Shown one piece after another: positions 1 to 11,126 of a stretch of 64,000 nt of DNA. Each line of letters starts with the position of its first letter. Position 1 is the stretch's first letter. Both the position numbers and the translations under genes were made by a program. Source of the stretch: Rhynchosporium graminicola (taxonomy: Eukaryota > Ascomycota > Leotiomycetes > Helotiales > Ploettnerulaceae); the NCBI GenBank assembly GCA_900074885.1, contig FJUW01000012.1, positions 496,001 to 560,000 on the forward strand. Reading direction: 5' to 3'. The notes beneath the pieces were generated by a model that saw nothing but the letters and a program-made list of their open reading frames with translations, had not been told where the DNA came from and made no database searches.

Positions 1-899
1 GAAGCGAAACAGAGCCTCGTTCGTTTGTTTTTGGGGACGCTAGTCTACTTCAAGTGAAAATTGGACCAGGAAATTTAGTTTCCAAAGCAGAGACTGCTGC
101 TAAATTATTGGTAACGATTGAGCATTTGATGACTTGCACGATTCTTTCCTCCGGAGGGGCACTTGCATATAGTCTTATATTTTAGTTTTGAGAATGAAAA
201 TTTTGATTTAGTGTTTCTTAATCGGAAGTACCGGTACATCTCAACCTTCTCTTCCATAGTGGCCTACACTGCAAGTACTTGGACAACTTAGGCTCGGACC
301 GCCGGCTCTGGTTCGACTCAAGTGTAGTTAGATATGCTTATTGATCTCGCCAGATATACACGCTCTACTTGCGAAGCGAGCCTTCAATGGCTTGAAGAGG
401 CTTGCTTTGTAGCTCGGAATTACTAGCGCCGAAATGTCTCTTTTAGGCCCTACTCGAACTCCATTAATAAGAGTGGAAAGCCGATAGAGATAGAGCCAAT
501 CGCTCCTCGAGTTATATAGCATTGACTATGAATAGAAGAATGTTCAATACTACTATAACATTAAAAAGTTTAGAATTCCTCAGGCGCGCGAAAGAACTGG
601 AGCTTCTGGCGTTCAAATACCCGATGCCGAACGCTGCCGGTCCATTTCTAGTCCCTACACTTTGGTCCCATGAGATCATATCACAAGCCTGCCCCAGCAT
701 TAATTCGTCAAACTAGTTTCACAACCGGGTACGAATATAATGACCCCACAACTACCTATTTTCTAGAAACATTTTCCAAAGTTGATTTTTCCAAAAATAC
801 ACTTTTCGTCCAGGGAATTCACCAGGCGGATCTATCCCAAGCTACTGAATTGCCGCTTCTCAGATTACCAAACAACATCTTATCAGCATTTCAAGAGCC
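1..899. other. intergenic, no gene recognised
   Basis: Short reading frames occur on both strands, but none has a recognisable motif, a plausible intron structure or a good start context. The stretch from about 670 to 899 is open in one frame and could hold untranslated leader or an extra N-terminal exon of the F-box-like gene that follows. I see nothing else that can be supported. Confidence 0.5.
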
Positions 900-3004
900 A
901 TGCCGATTTATGGTATACCAACCTGGGGAAGCCCTCGGGTATCTCCTTGGAAGCCTCTTGGAGAACCTCTTCAGGAATCTGCTCAGGAATCACCTCGAGA
1001 TTCATCTCCAAATCATTTCTGCGAAACCCAATCATTTCCAGAATACTGGTCCAAACTACCCGCCGAAATCAGGTTGGTGATTCTTGATATGGTAGTAGAA
1101 AATTACCGATTTCAACCATCTGTGCCTTATCTCCGTGCCGGCTATGCGACCGTCTGTCGAGAGTGGCAACCTGTTTTTGAACAGCAGAATTTTCGAAGGC
1201 TTGTTCTCGACTATGACAAGATACACGGTCTAAACACCTTAACAGCGAAATTTCATAGACGAGGATATCTGGCGCAAATATTTCTCCGTGTTCGTCTTGA
1301 TGCGTACGACTGCTCAGTCTGTCAAACTAAGGAGAGCAATGACCAAAAGGACCGGTAAATAAAATAAAATCTTTCTTTGTCGTTTATTATTTGCTCATAT
1401 CTTGTCTCCATTTTCGGCAAGTCTCAATCTCTGACTTAAGATATAGGAACAATCACTTCTTCAACAGATCCCTCTATGGACTACTGAGTGTTCTGTCCCA
1501 ATGGACGGTCCTTGAGCCAAGTCCGGGCCGTTATGGTCGGAAGATGAAAGGCCTGGAACTGGAACTCGGCGCTTATTCCCCAAGTGATTACAGACACACT
1601 TTTAGGGATTTTCAGATTGAGCCCAATCGTGAGCTCCGAAATACTGCAGAAGCCGAGACCTATCTAGGAGAAACATACCACCAGGAGCACGAGCAATTGG
1701 GAAGTCTCGATGACCATTTTCACGGCTGGGTTGATGGCAGAAGGGATGATAAAAGTCTCATATGCACAGAAGCCAAACAGAGATTGATGGGCACGCTGGA
1801 GATCAATTGGGCACGTACAAGACCCGACAAGTACGATTTTCGCTTGAAACGTGGGGATCTCGCAAAGTTCAATTTGGGACGTGGGCCGATTTTCGATGCT
1901 GAGCCTAGCCGGGCGCAGGACAATGAGATGGCGGAGCTCCGTTGGGAAAAAACACATCTCGCCGAGCTCGAATTTTGGCCGGAGGTTGAAGTGGTGACTA
2001 GCTTACTTATTCGTAGACAATTCCCACGGAAAATCTCCGGATCTTCTATCGGCAGGCTTCTCAAAGAGAGCTTCACGAACCTCAGAGAATTTCGTCGCGA
2101 GGGATGGTTTGATGTCGATGCACAGCAGCAACTGGAATTTGACGAGGGTACGTTAAAGTGAAGCACCCCCGGATGAAAACTCCTGGCTAATATTTCACCA
2201 CAACTTATAGGATTCAATAAGTACCTAGCCGAGGAAAACTTACCAAGTACATTGCGGAACGTTTACATCTTCGAGGAGTCTAACGATACCTTACACTTGC
2301 CAGCTGATGCCGCCGATCGCAGTTACAAGAGATCACTAGGCATGAGATTCTCATATAGAAGCCATTTACTCGAAAACATATCAGTAGCTTTCCTGATTGA
2401 CGCCAGAGATTTCTTCTTCCAATTCTGGCAAACTCAAATCGGGAGCCCCATGGAGTTTAAACTGGTCCCCTGGGAGAATCTTCGAAGCCTGACTCTGACC
2501 TCGAATGCTCTGCGAGCACGGCATAACTCCGTGCTTCTTAAAAATCTTTTACTAAGTGCAGGCCGGGCTGTCGCTTTCATGCCCGAGCTCGAGATGCTGG
2601 AGATATGGAATGCAAAATTGAAAGACGGGGATCCTACAGGACTAGGGCTGCCAGGAGCTGCTTCTGTGTTCAGGTACGAGTATAAGAAAGAACAATCTAT
2701 GATCACCTTCGCAAGTGATAGTGTAACGCTACATGCAATGGTATCTGAGGAGTTACAAGGCGATGTTGGATCATGCTGGAAAATTTTACCACGGCATAGT
2801 TCCGGGAATCAGCTTAACTTTAAGTGCGAGCTTATTCGGGAGGGAGAATGGTCCAGCTGGGGAAGTACTTATCCTAGAGTGATGGAAAGCTTGAAGTTAC
2901 AGGGGCGCGTTTTGCATGAACTGTCACGTTGTCAAATGGCTTGCGAGAATCCAATGTCCAGGAAATCCGATACCGAGGCAAATGTCACTACAGCTGATGG
3001 ATAG
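900..3004 (+). CDS. F-box-like domain protein, uncharacterised
   Basis: Three exons, 900-1354, 1447-2147 and 2211-3004, joined by GT-AG introns of 92 and 63 nt; phases match and give about 649 aa. Near residue 50 is LPAEIRLVILDMV, the hydrophobic-helix opening typical of F-box and F-box-like domains of ascomycetes, followed by a VCREWQPVFE segment often seen just after it. Proteins of this kind usually bind Skp1 and offer a substrate to an SCF ubiquitin ligase; the long C-terminal part, with no motif I recognise, would be the recognition half. The first intron places NNHFFNRSLYGLLSVLSQW directly after exon 1, matching the layout of these fungal proteins as I know them. The start at 900 is the first ATG in the exon 1 frame; the 30-odd residues before the F-box are Pro/Ser/Glu-rich. 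Such genes are numerous and fast-evolving in fungi, so no specific role can be assigned. Confidence 0.72.
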
Positions 3005-3320
3005 AGTAGTGCTGGACATATAAGGTAGCTCAGATATACCAATCGATACCATTTAAAAGTCGCTGTTCATACCAATAAGGGCATATTACGATACGACGCT
3101 ATTAAAATCACGAAAACATTCCATGACATCACTCAATGAGATTAGTAATGTCACGGAAAATTTTCAGGACTTAGTCAATCATATTTCAAGGCCCAGATAA
3201 AGGTTTTTTCCACGGAATACGAATTGGGCCAGTCTCCGAAGTGATGGACAGGAAGACACAAAAGCTCGGCATGGGCTGTTTACATTTAAGCGAGCTTTTC
3301 CCGCCTTCCCTTATCCATAC

Positions 3321-3371
3321 GTCAACACGCCAATGAAAATTCAAGCGAACTGCGACGTGCAACAAAACTTT
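3321..3371 (+). repeat. direct repeat, copy 1
   Basis: A 51-bp stretch starting GTCAACACGC and ending CAACAAAACTTT recurs at 4166-4217 with two differences (C to T, and one inserted G). Weaker similarity extends on both sides: CATTTAAGCGAGC against CACTTAAGCGAAG upstream, and CAATTG/CTAGC words downstream. The repeated unit is therefore probably about 140 bp (roughly 3270-3405). Confidence 0.85.
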
Positions 3372-4165
3372 GACCCTGTTAATTACACCCAATTGCTAGC
3401 ATCAGTCCACTTGGATTTGAAGACCAGACTCGAGCTAATTAATAATGGCCATGATGATGGCACCGTGCTATGTCAAAGCATTAGATACAGCAAATATTGA
3501 ATACATAGATATAGGCTAAGTCAACGAAAAAATATCACAATAGCAAATTCCTGGAGTAATCTCGTGACTTTGAATATTTGCTATAGTAAGCCTTCAGATA
3601 GTCTCAGGATTTTCCATCACGACGTGTAAAGTCTTTAAAATATCGCCTGATAATCAATCATGAATCACAAAACCGAAGTCTGGGAAAAACTACACAATTC
3701 CCCCCAGAGCCCTCCATCTCAAAGTCGTCTAACGGTCTCACGACATTGGAGAGTCGGTATTGTGAAGTCCTCAAATACACTCATGACTTTGGCTTCAAGG
3801 TTTATCAAAGTCCCAGGTAGTTTTGTGACTTGGTTTCTTAGAGGGCAAAACAAACCAAGCGCAGGAATGCCAACTCATCTAGACTTTGGAGGTAAATTCA
3901 ACAAGACTATTCTAAGTCATCTTCAGCGAGACAACAACTGGCTAGATACAATTCAAGGTCGCATATCGTACTCGAAGTCACGAACGTATCACAGGACATC
4001 GCTACAACTGTTATATTGAAGCCGTAGAAGGCTTCCACAACTTTGACAAGCCAATGGTTCTGAGAACGACGAGCTTCCGCGCATAGTTAGTCTTGAGATT
4101 ACTTGACATGATTTATTCACACTTAAGCGAAGTATGTAAACATAATACCGGATTCATACTGTCAT

Positions 4166-4217
4166 GTCAACACGCTAATGAAAATTCAAGCGAAGCTGCG
4201 ACGTGCAACAAAACTTT
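4166..4217 (+). repeat. direct repeat, copy 2
   Basis: Second copy of the repeat at 3321-3371, same orientation, about 845 bp downstream. Two direct copies of roughly 140 bp around about 700 bp of non-coding DNA could be the ends of a decayed miniature LTR element or a local segmental duplication; no primer-binding site or coding remnant was identified between them. Confidence 0.8.
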
Positions 4218-4738
4218 CAATTGTCCAATAAGGTATAATGACTAGCCTTTCGAGTAACTCTCGTTCGAGAAGCATGACTTTGGAGGTAGATGGATGGTGC
4301 TTCCACCTTTCCGGTAAATAAAGCTCTTTGGAACTTGTTCATGAATTTGTAAGGAGATGAAACGTGCGTTGCGTTACTGACAAAGTCGTGGAAGAGGCTC
4401 CCTACGCTTAAAGTCTCCCTAATTCGGTTCTCTTGATTGCCCATTTCCAACTTTTGAATGTCTTCAGAGGAGAACTTTTCACTGCTAAACATGTCCCGAG
4501 CTTGTCTGACGACATCTGAAGAGCTGGGAATAAGCTCCTAGATTTGTTCAGCTATTTAGATATATACCGGTAGCAGGGGCATGCGATTTGAGTAGAGCTG
4601 TCCTCTCTAGCTGACAAACAATGTCAGAAGAGAAGTACAGGACATTCTCAAGGTGTCCTGGCCCTGTATGCCAAAGGAAAAGTGCATTTTCAAGCAATAC
4701 ACACAAGCAAGAAAGAAGGAAGCAAGCATGTCGTCGGC

Positions 4739-7353
4739 CTACTTCTTGCGTATGTTATCCTTCGTTCCTTCCTCACCGCCAAAATTCTCGTTCAGCTCAT
4801 CCCTCGCATCACCACTCTTTCGTCTCGAGTCCCCAACGACACCCGCACCATGTCCAATACCAATCAATACCCCACTTCCAGCCACAGTCTCTTGACTCGT
4901 CGCAAAAACACCCAATCCACTTTTCCGTCTCGCCTCGCTCCGAGTGAGTCTAGCCTGTCCTCCATTCGAGAGTCTTCTTCCCGCGATACGCTCTCTGATC
5001 TTCCTGCTGCTTCCGCTCGCGCTTCTTTCTCTCCCAGGCAAGTCAATACCAAGACCAAGGCCATCATCGAAATCGGCATCACTCATATCCGAATCACCCT
5101 CTCCATCCTCGCTAAAATCCATAAGCGGACTCGTTTTCCCTCTCTGCTTCTTCAGCACACCCCCAAACCCCGAAGAAGACTTCGTCGGCGTCACAACCTC
5201 ACTCTCAACCCATCTGACAACAACTCTGCAGCATCCTCTACTCATCGCCTCTTTCACCCTCCTCCACCTGCCCTCCTCTCTATACACGCCTTGATAGAAT
5301 TTCTCCCACCACATACCTAACTTCGCATGTGGATCCTCCTTCTCTCTCTCTCTACCCGCTCTCTCCTCCAGTTTCCGTTCCTCCTTGCCTATGCTGTCCA
5401 TCTCTTCTATCCAAGCTCGCTCTCTGGTCTGATATTCGTTCATAGAGCAGAGGCCAGATCGGTCAGAGGGATACCAAGAGCCGAGATTGTCGATAGACAG
5501 AATTTCGAAAGTTGCACGAGTGGGAACATTCAGGAGGGAGAACGTGGAGGTGCTGAATGTGGACGAGGAGAATTCGAAGAGCGGAATACCTTGGAATGAG
5601 AAATCGTAGTCTTTTCTCTTGTAGATTTTCTTCACCATAGGGGAAGAAGAAGCAGTACGTCTATGACGCGGATATGGGTGTGCATGAGAAGTCAAGTACG
5701 ACGGCGCCATACCCTGGATATGTGAGCGAGTTTGTGCAGTGAAACGAGGTTCGCATGGTGCAGAGTCGTCTTTGCAATCGGGATATTCGGTTACGTTGCT
5801 GGCGGGACAGGCAAACACAACGTAGGATGTTGGGATTGGCATAGGAAAATCGGGAGGTGGACGAATGGTAGAAGGTGGTGAAGAGCGGTAGCTGTTAGGT
5901 TTCCAGGAATAGGAGATGGCAGGGTCGGTATTTGTTTCAGTTGGGCAGATGGAGATCATGGGACGGGAGATGAGGAACCAGAGCCAGGTTTGGATGCCTT
6001 GGGCTGGCAGGTTGGTGGTTGGGTCTGTGTATGTCGTTGGTCTGGACATTTATTAGCTTTCGTCTACTACAGCTTTTGCGACTTCTCTTCTCCTTGACTT
6101 TGATCAACTGTCAATCGAGAAGGAAAAATGAGACTTACAAATCAACTTCGTAAACATCCGTTCTCTCATGCAATCCACCCCCGTTATAATGCGCCACCAA
6201 AATGTTCGCATGCAATCCCGTCCGCATATCAGGTGTGAAGTCATGAAACGAAATGCTCCTACACCCTCTCTTTCTCTGCGTGCCAGTCTCCTTTCCTCTT
6301 CTCAGCAGCCATTCTCTCAATCCATTACCGGTCTTCTCGTCCACTTGGTGCAATCCAAATGGGCTGATTGGACTCAAAGGACTGCGTTGTTGGGACTGTT
6401 GGTGCATGGAAATACCGCTGTCTTTACGCCGATCGTTGTTGTTCGAGGAGGATGGCGACAGGCTGTTGTTCGATGGCCCTGAGGAGGTGGATAGGCGTCG
6501 GCCGAAGGATGGTGTCATGTTTAAGGGGACTTCTGGTAGTTCTGCGAGTATGTCAGCAAGTGATTTCAACTCTTGTTTAAGAAACACGACACCATAGACC
6601 ACTCTAACCCATGGGAATAAGAGCAGAACATAACCTGAAAAAGATACAACAGAATTCCTTAAGAATGCCTTCGCAAAGACTGAGGCGTGGTACGTTTCAA
6701 AAAGAGCAAGGGAATCTCATCCTCAGAAGCAGGAACACCAAACCAACCGTTAACAAGACAAAAATAAACTCACCAAATCCCATGCTATTCTTCTCCCCAA
6801 AAACCGCTTGCAGCCTCTCACTAGCCAGCTTTACGTATGGCGTTCTCTCCCTAACAAACCAATCCAGCACCATCACCGCCTCTCTCTCACGCAGCTCATC
6901 TTCATTTTCCATGGCCTCAAATCGACCTTTAGCTACCATGCGTGCTTCATCGAGCATTGGTGCCGGACCTAGTGGACCCCTAACCCTCTCTCCATTTTCT
7001 TCGTCGGACGAGTAGCCGTCGGTGTCTTGAGGTTGAGAATGGGATTCATATTGTGATGCATTCTGCGCTTTTGAGAGAAGAGCAGAGTCTAAAACTGCGT
7101 GCACGGCATCTTGATCTCGAAGTCGGATCTGCAGTCCTTCTGGTGGCAGGAGTGGAGAGGGAAATGGGCCTCTGAGAATAGGAAGCGGAGAGGTGGGTGA
7201 AATGAGAGGGGAGGAAGTTGAGGTTGTGGAGCGTGTCGGGATGATGGCTAGATGGGGAAGAGGGGAGGCTGGGCTGTGGCTGTAGACTGGGGAGACGGTG
7301 TCAAAGTGGTCATCTGGATCGATGAAGTGGTTTGGGAAGTGGTGGAATACCAT
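4739..7353 (-). CDS. conserved-looking large protein of unknown function
   Basis: Three exons on the minus strand, 7353-6774, 6601-6139 and 6041-4739, with introns of 172 and 97 nt that keep frame (donors GTGAGT and GTAAGT; acceptors TTAGAG and GTCCAG), giving about 781 aa. I do not recognise the family. The N-terminal third is Ser/Pro-rich with an acidic patch (SSDEENGE). A more structured core spans the exon 2/3 junction (SISFHDFTPDMRTGLHANIL, HERTDVYEVDL, then GIQTWLWFLISRP). Further on is a Glu/Arg-rich, probably helical segment (about EEERKLEERAGREREKED), and the C-terminus is disordered, Ser/Gly/Arg-rich. No signal peptide or sure membrane segment appears in the spliced product; a hydrophobic run after exon 1 belongs to the intron. 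The three-exon phase agreement over 2.6 kb makes a real gene likely. Confidence 0.75.
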
Positions 7354-9728
7354 TTTCGAGGTTGTTGGATTTATTGTCAGCGGTGTGTAGTGTTGAGTTG
7401 GACGTTATTTTTGGGAGTTGCGAAGAGGGACCAGATAATGGCAAACTTGAGAGATTATGGAGAAGCCTCTTTTCGTCGTGATTTTGAAGAATCTGGCTTT
7501 CAGAAATTGACAACAACTGAGCTAGTCGTCTCAACCTGAATGGAAGGTGTTGTAGACTTGACAGAAGAGGAGGCGAGAGGGTAGAGATTTTTTCTGACAG
7601 GGGCTTAATGAAGAATCAGTGTGTGGCGTACTTTCACTGAATTTGAAGGTGAACTCTTCAGTAAAGGTAAGCCAAGGTCTGATTTCAGTCTTCAATGTGA
7701 AAGCTCCTTTCCGTAAGACACTGAAAGGTGAACAGAAGCCAACGTGAACTTCCAAAGAGAAATTATCAGCTTCAGCTTTTAATATCGCGAAAGTTTATAA
7801 TTGAAGAGGATTGCTGAGACGCATCAAAAGAAGAGCGTCAGCATCATTCAAAACGATGGCAGTGGTTCTCTTCTTCCATGAATATTCTCGAAAGCTCAGA
7901 TGAGGTTGAAATCCAACTGCTATTGAAGGCATTTGAGAGTTGATAATCCAAAGGAAGAGAAATGACGCCACGAGCAAAGAGAGTGAACGAATCTTACCTT
8001 TAGAAATCCCTGGGTGAATCATTCGCGTGACCATTTCAACAACCGTGAAGATCAGCGCCATACTTCGTTTCTCATGAGTACTTCCAATCTCACGTTTCGA
8101 GATACTCCCGCGCTGGAAGACGATAATGAATATCCGATCAACCAGTTCTCCAGAATAAGTTTCTTGATTTCAAGAGGCAGTAATGGGATATCATTATAGG
8201 ACCTAGATAGGAACAAATCATGCTCAAATATAGTATAATACCCTATAAAGACTCTCAGACCGTACTGGAACAACGCACGTCCGCAACCAACTAGGAAACA
8301 TATTTCCAGTTTCTTGATCTCTTCAAACACACCAAATCTCTCAACTCCAGTCCCTGAATGAAGGCCGAGATACGATGATTGCTACAGATACATGAAGTTC
8401 CAAGAACGTCAGCAAAGCCAAGGTACGGCACACAAAGTACTCCCCCCCTCAACCTAGAGATTCGAAAATTCGAAATCAAGAGTACTGAATCGATAAAAAA
8501 TGGAAGCGTAGGTGATTCCTTCTATCTTCTATCTTCAAGAGGTAAGAAAGAAGGGGGTACATCGTACTTTATACCCATCCTATCCTATCCTATCCTATCC
8601 TATCCCATCTTATCCACTCCACTCCACTCCACTCCTCTCTTCTCTTCCATCTCACACCTCTTCCATCTCACATCTCACATCTCACATCTCATATCTCTTT
8701 CTCGTTACAAGATCAAGATCAAGATCAAGATCAAGATCAAGGTCAATATCAACATCAGAATCAACAACCCAAAAAAAAAAACCGCTTCTTCTGCTTTCAT
8801 TTCCTCTTTCTTCTACACGCCCCCATCCCTACCCAGGCCCCCAAAGATAAGATATCAAGCCATTCTACTAGCAAAGGACAGTCAGTGCAAGGAAAGGAAA
8901 AAAATCCCTTCAGCGAGTGTCTCCTCCCGCATACAGGAGCGTGTGCGGAACGCCAAGTCGTGATGCCTTGCTGAAGCACGTAGTGGAAGCAAGGACTCGC
9001 TTAATCACAGCACGGAGGTAGCGCCACCTAAATTCGTCAGAAAGAGCAACACCAGAGAGATGAAGCACACCACACCGTGGCACACCCTGTGGATCTCCCT
9101 GTCCTTTCTGAGATAACCGCGTGGTGAACTTGACGCAGAAGGAAGATATCTTTTTGATCTCGAATCTTACCTATAGTACTTTGCACTATCTTCCAACTAA
9201 ACAGTCGCAATTGCAAATTATCGCGCTTTACACGAGCAAAGAAAACGAATAGGGTTCAAGGACTTTGGTGCATTATATCTGTGGTATGTATTTACAACTG
9301 CTTCGTTCTGCTTCATACATAGACATTATCTGTATCTTGTGTCTCCACAGCCCACATATGCAGCCAATCGACAATCCACATCCATCGATCTTCCATTCAT
9401 TTTCACTGCTCTTTTCCCTTTCAGAATCTTTCTCTTGAGAGAGATAGGAAGATCCACCATAAACACCTGGAAAATGCTCACAGAACTCCCTCCCATGGAC
9501 ATCAAAGATGTACTCCACATAACGCCGCGCTGTCGTGTATCTCATGCGCTCGCTCGCAAACTATGCCAGGTATTTTGTATCACAAACAGATCAACATCCC
9601 CATCGAACTCTCATCCTTATCATCCATTAATCCTCCTTCATCCCACCACAGGTTGAGAAGCACCTGCGTGCATGCCTTGTGAATATTGCCAGAATCCGAA
9701 TGGCACAACTGTTAACCATGTGATATAT
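7354..9728. other. intergenic with promoter-like pyrimidine tract but no gene
   Basis: This 2.4-kb gap holds the upstream region of the minus-strand unknown gene and the 3' side of the GH72 gene. From 8570 to 8830 the plus strand is strongly pyrimidine-rich and packed with short tandem repeats, as seen ahead of fungal transcription starts, yet no plus-strand gene follows. Open frames here have no domain or exon structure I can support. Confidence 0.5.
8577..8745 (+). repeat. compound microsatellite: CCTAT, CCACT, CATCTCA, GATCAA units
   Basis: Four adjacent simple tracts: CCTAT units at about 8577-8605, CCACT units at about 8613-8633, CATCTCA-like units at about 8669-8695, and GATCAA units at about 8711-8745. 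An A10 run follows near 8770. The first two are pentamers. Confidence 0.9.
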
Positions 9729-11126
9729 TCAAGCATAAAACATGAACCCCAACATAACAGCCACCAATCCCACACTACACCCCGCGATCTCCTTCCCTCC
9801 ATTAGCGCCTCCCTTCGTCGTACGGCTCGCACTCGCACTGCTCCCCGTCGCACTTCCAGTCTGAGTCCCCGTTGTAGGCGTACCAGTCTGCAAAGCCTGG
9901 CCTAGGCTCGGAAGGGGGACATTTCCATTCACAAGCCATCCTCCAGGAGTAGAACTTGGGCACGCAGGAGGGGTGATAGTAGGAGTGTAATCTGAACTGG
10001 CAACACCCTTGGGGTGGAGGGTCGCCCAGGTCTTTTGAAGATTCATGAAATCCGGGACAACTGGTGTAGGCTTTCCTCTGCGCGTGAAACCACCTTCGAC
10101 GTCTGTTGCCACAACTGTTGGGGGCACAGGAGCACCATATGAGACAAGGCCGTAGTTGTTAGCTTCCTCAATCCATTCGTAGATGATGGCTCCACTCCAG
10201 ATCTCGTTCATGTCTGGACCTAGGATAGCGCCTTGGTCCTGGAAATCACGCGGCCGAACGGTGTTGCAGCCTGTTTCGGAGAAGAAAATTGGGATATTGA
10301 GGTTCTCAGCGAAGGCGTTGAGGTTGTTGTAGCCGGATGTTTTCATGTCGTTTGGACCGCACCATTCATATGCGTTCAAGCCGAAGAAGTCAATTGCTTC
10401 TGAGGCATTGGTACCACATGCTAGATAGTCTTGCAGCATGGGACGTAGCTCGGCAATGTCTGCTGCGGAGTATCCTACTGGGATCTTGCGGTATCCTTTG
10501 GAATCTCTGTAGGACTTCATGTCGCGGGCAGAAGCTTTGATGTAGGGTGCGGCGAGGGACTGGTTGTTGAGTGCAATCACTTCGTTACCGATGAAGAAAC
10601 CAAGGGTGTTATCGTAGGTGTGGAAGGCGTCCATAACAGCCGCAAAGGCGTCGAATTGCGTTTTATTCCATGATGCATTTCCCTTTGCGGAAGATTAGCT
10701 TGAATCTCTGCTATGGAAGATTGGTGCGTACTGGATCGATATCGGTCTCGAAAGTGTCCAAGTCAACCAACAGGTAGATACCAGCATTCGCGAAAGCAGT
10801 CATACAACCGGTATGGTCTCCCTCAGGATCAACGTGGTATACACGAATAGCATTGGCGCCCAATTGTCCCATCAGGCTGGCATCTCGTTGACATTGTTCA
10901 GTGTCGATTAATGGATCGGCAGGAGTCAATTGATATGCGATCCCTTAGCAACGATTAATTAAACACTCGCAGAGCTTGTGGCGAACTCACCCTTCATGTA
11001 GTACTGTGTGCCATTGCTGTAGAAGAATTTCGTGCCTTTGATCGAGATTTGTGGTACAGCTGCATGGACGGAGCTGACAGCTAAGCAGGCAAGCAACACA
11101 GCTTGGGTGAGGGATTTGGCGAACAT
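9729..11126 (-). CDS. 1,3-beta-glucanosyltransferase, GH72 (Gel/Gas family), GPI-anchored
   Basis: Three exons, 11126-10991, 10943-10732 and 10682-9729 (introns 47 and 49 nt), give 433 aa. The enzyme cuts a beta-1,3-glucan chain and transfers the new reducing end to another chain, elongating cell-wall glucan outside the plasma membrane. The N-terminus is a signal peptide (about 22 residues ending VHA). The GH72 module covers about residues 25-330: the GIAYQ strand, the acid/base Glu150 in FFIGNEV and the nucleophile Glu252 in IFFSETGCN. A Ser/Thr-rich tail then leads to a hydrophobic C-terminus (VGLVAVMLGFMFYA), as for GPI attachment. No Cys-rich CBM43 module follows, so it is the shorter Gel1-like type rather than the Gel2/Gas1 type. 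Start chosen at MFAKSLTQ because it opens the signal peptide. Confidence 0.95.

Larger units (their letters stand above)
3005..4738. other. intergenic, AT-rich with a direct repeat
   Basis: No convincing gene. Words such as CATGACTTTG and AAAGTC recur from 3540 to 3850, resembling the degenerate array near 34 kb. A minus-strand open frame of 91 codons (4217-4492) overlaps the end of the second repeat copy and has no recognisable domain. Confidence 0.5.

Noticed and set aside
300..330. tRNA-like B-box GGTTCGACTC
   Set aside because: No pairing T-arm, no acceptor stem and no A-box at the right distance.
4944..5294. Plus-strand open frames opposite the large unknown gene
   Set aside because: They mirror the minus-strand exon, whose introns, phases and length fit a real gene.
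8379..8963. Plus-strand open frame of 194 codons
   Set aside because: Made almost wholly of microsatellite translation (repeated YPILS and KIKIKI units) with no domain.
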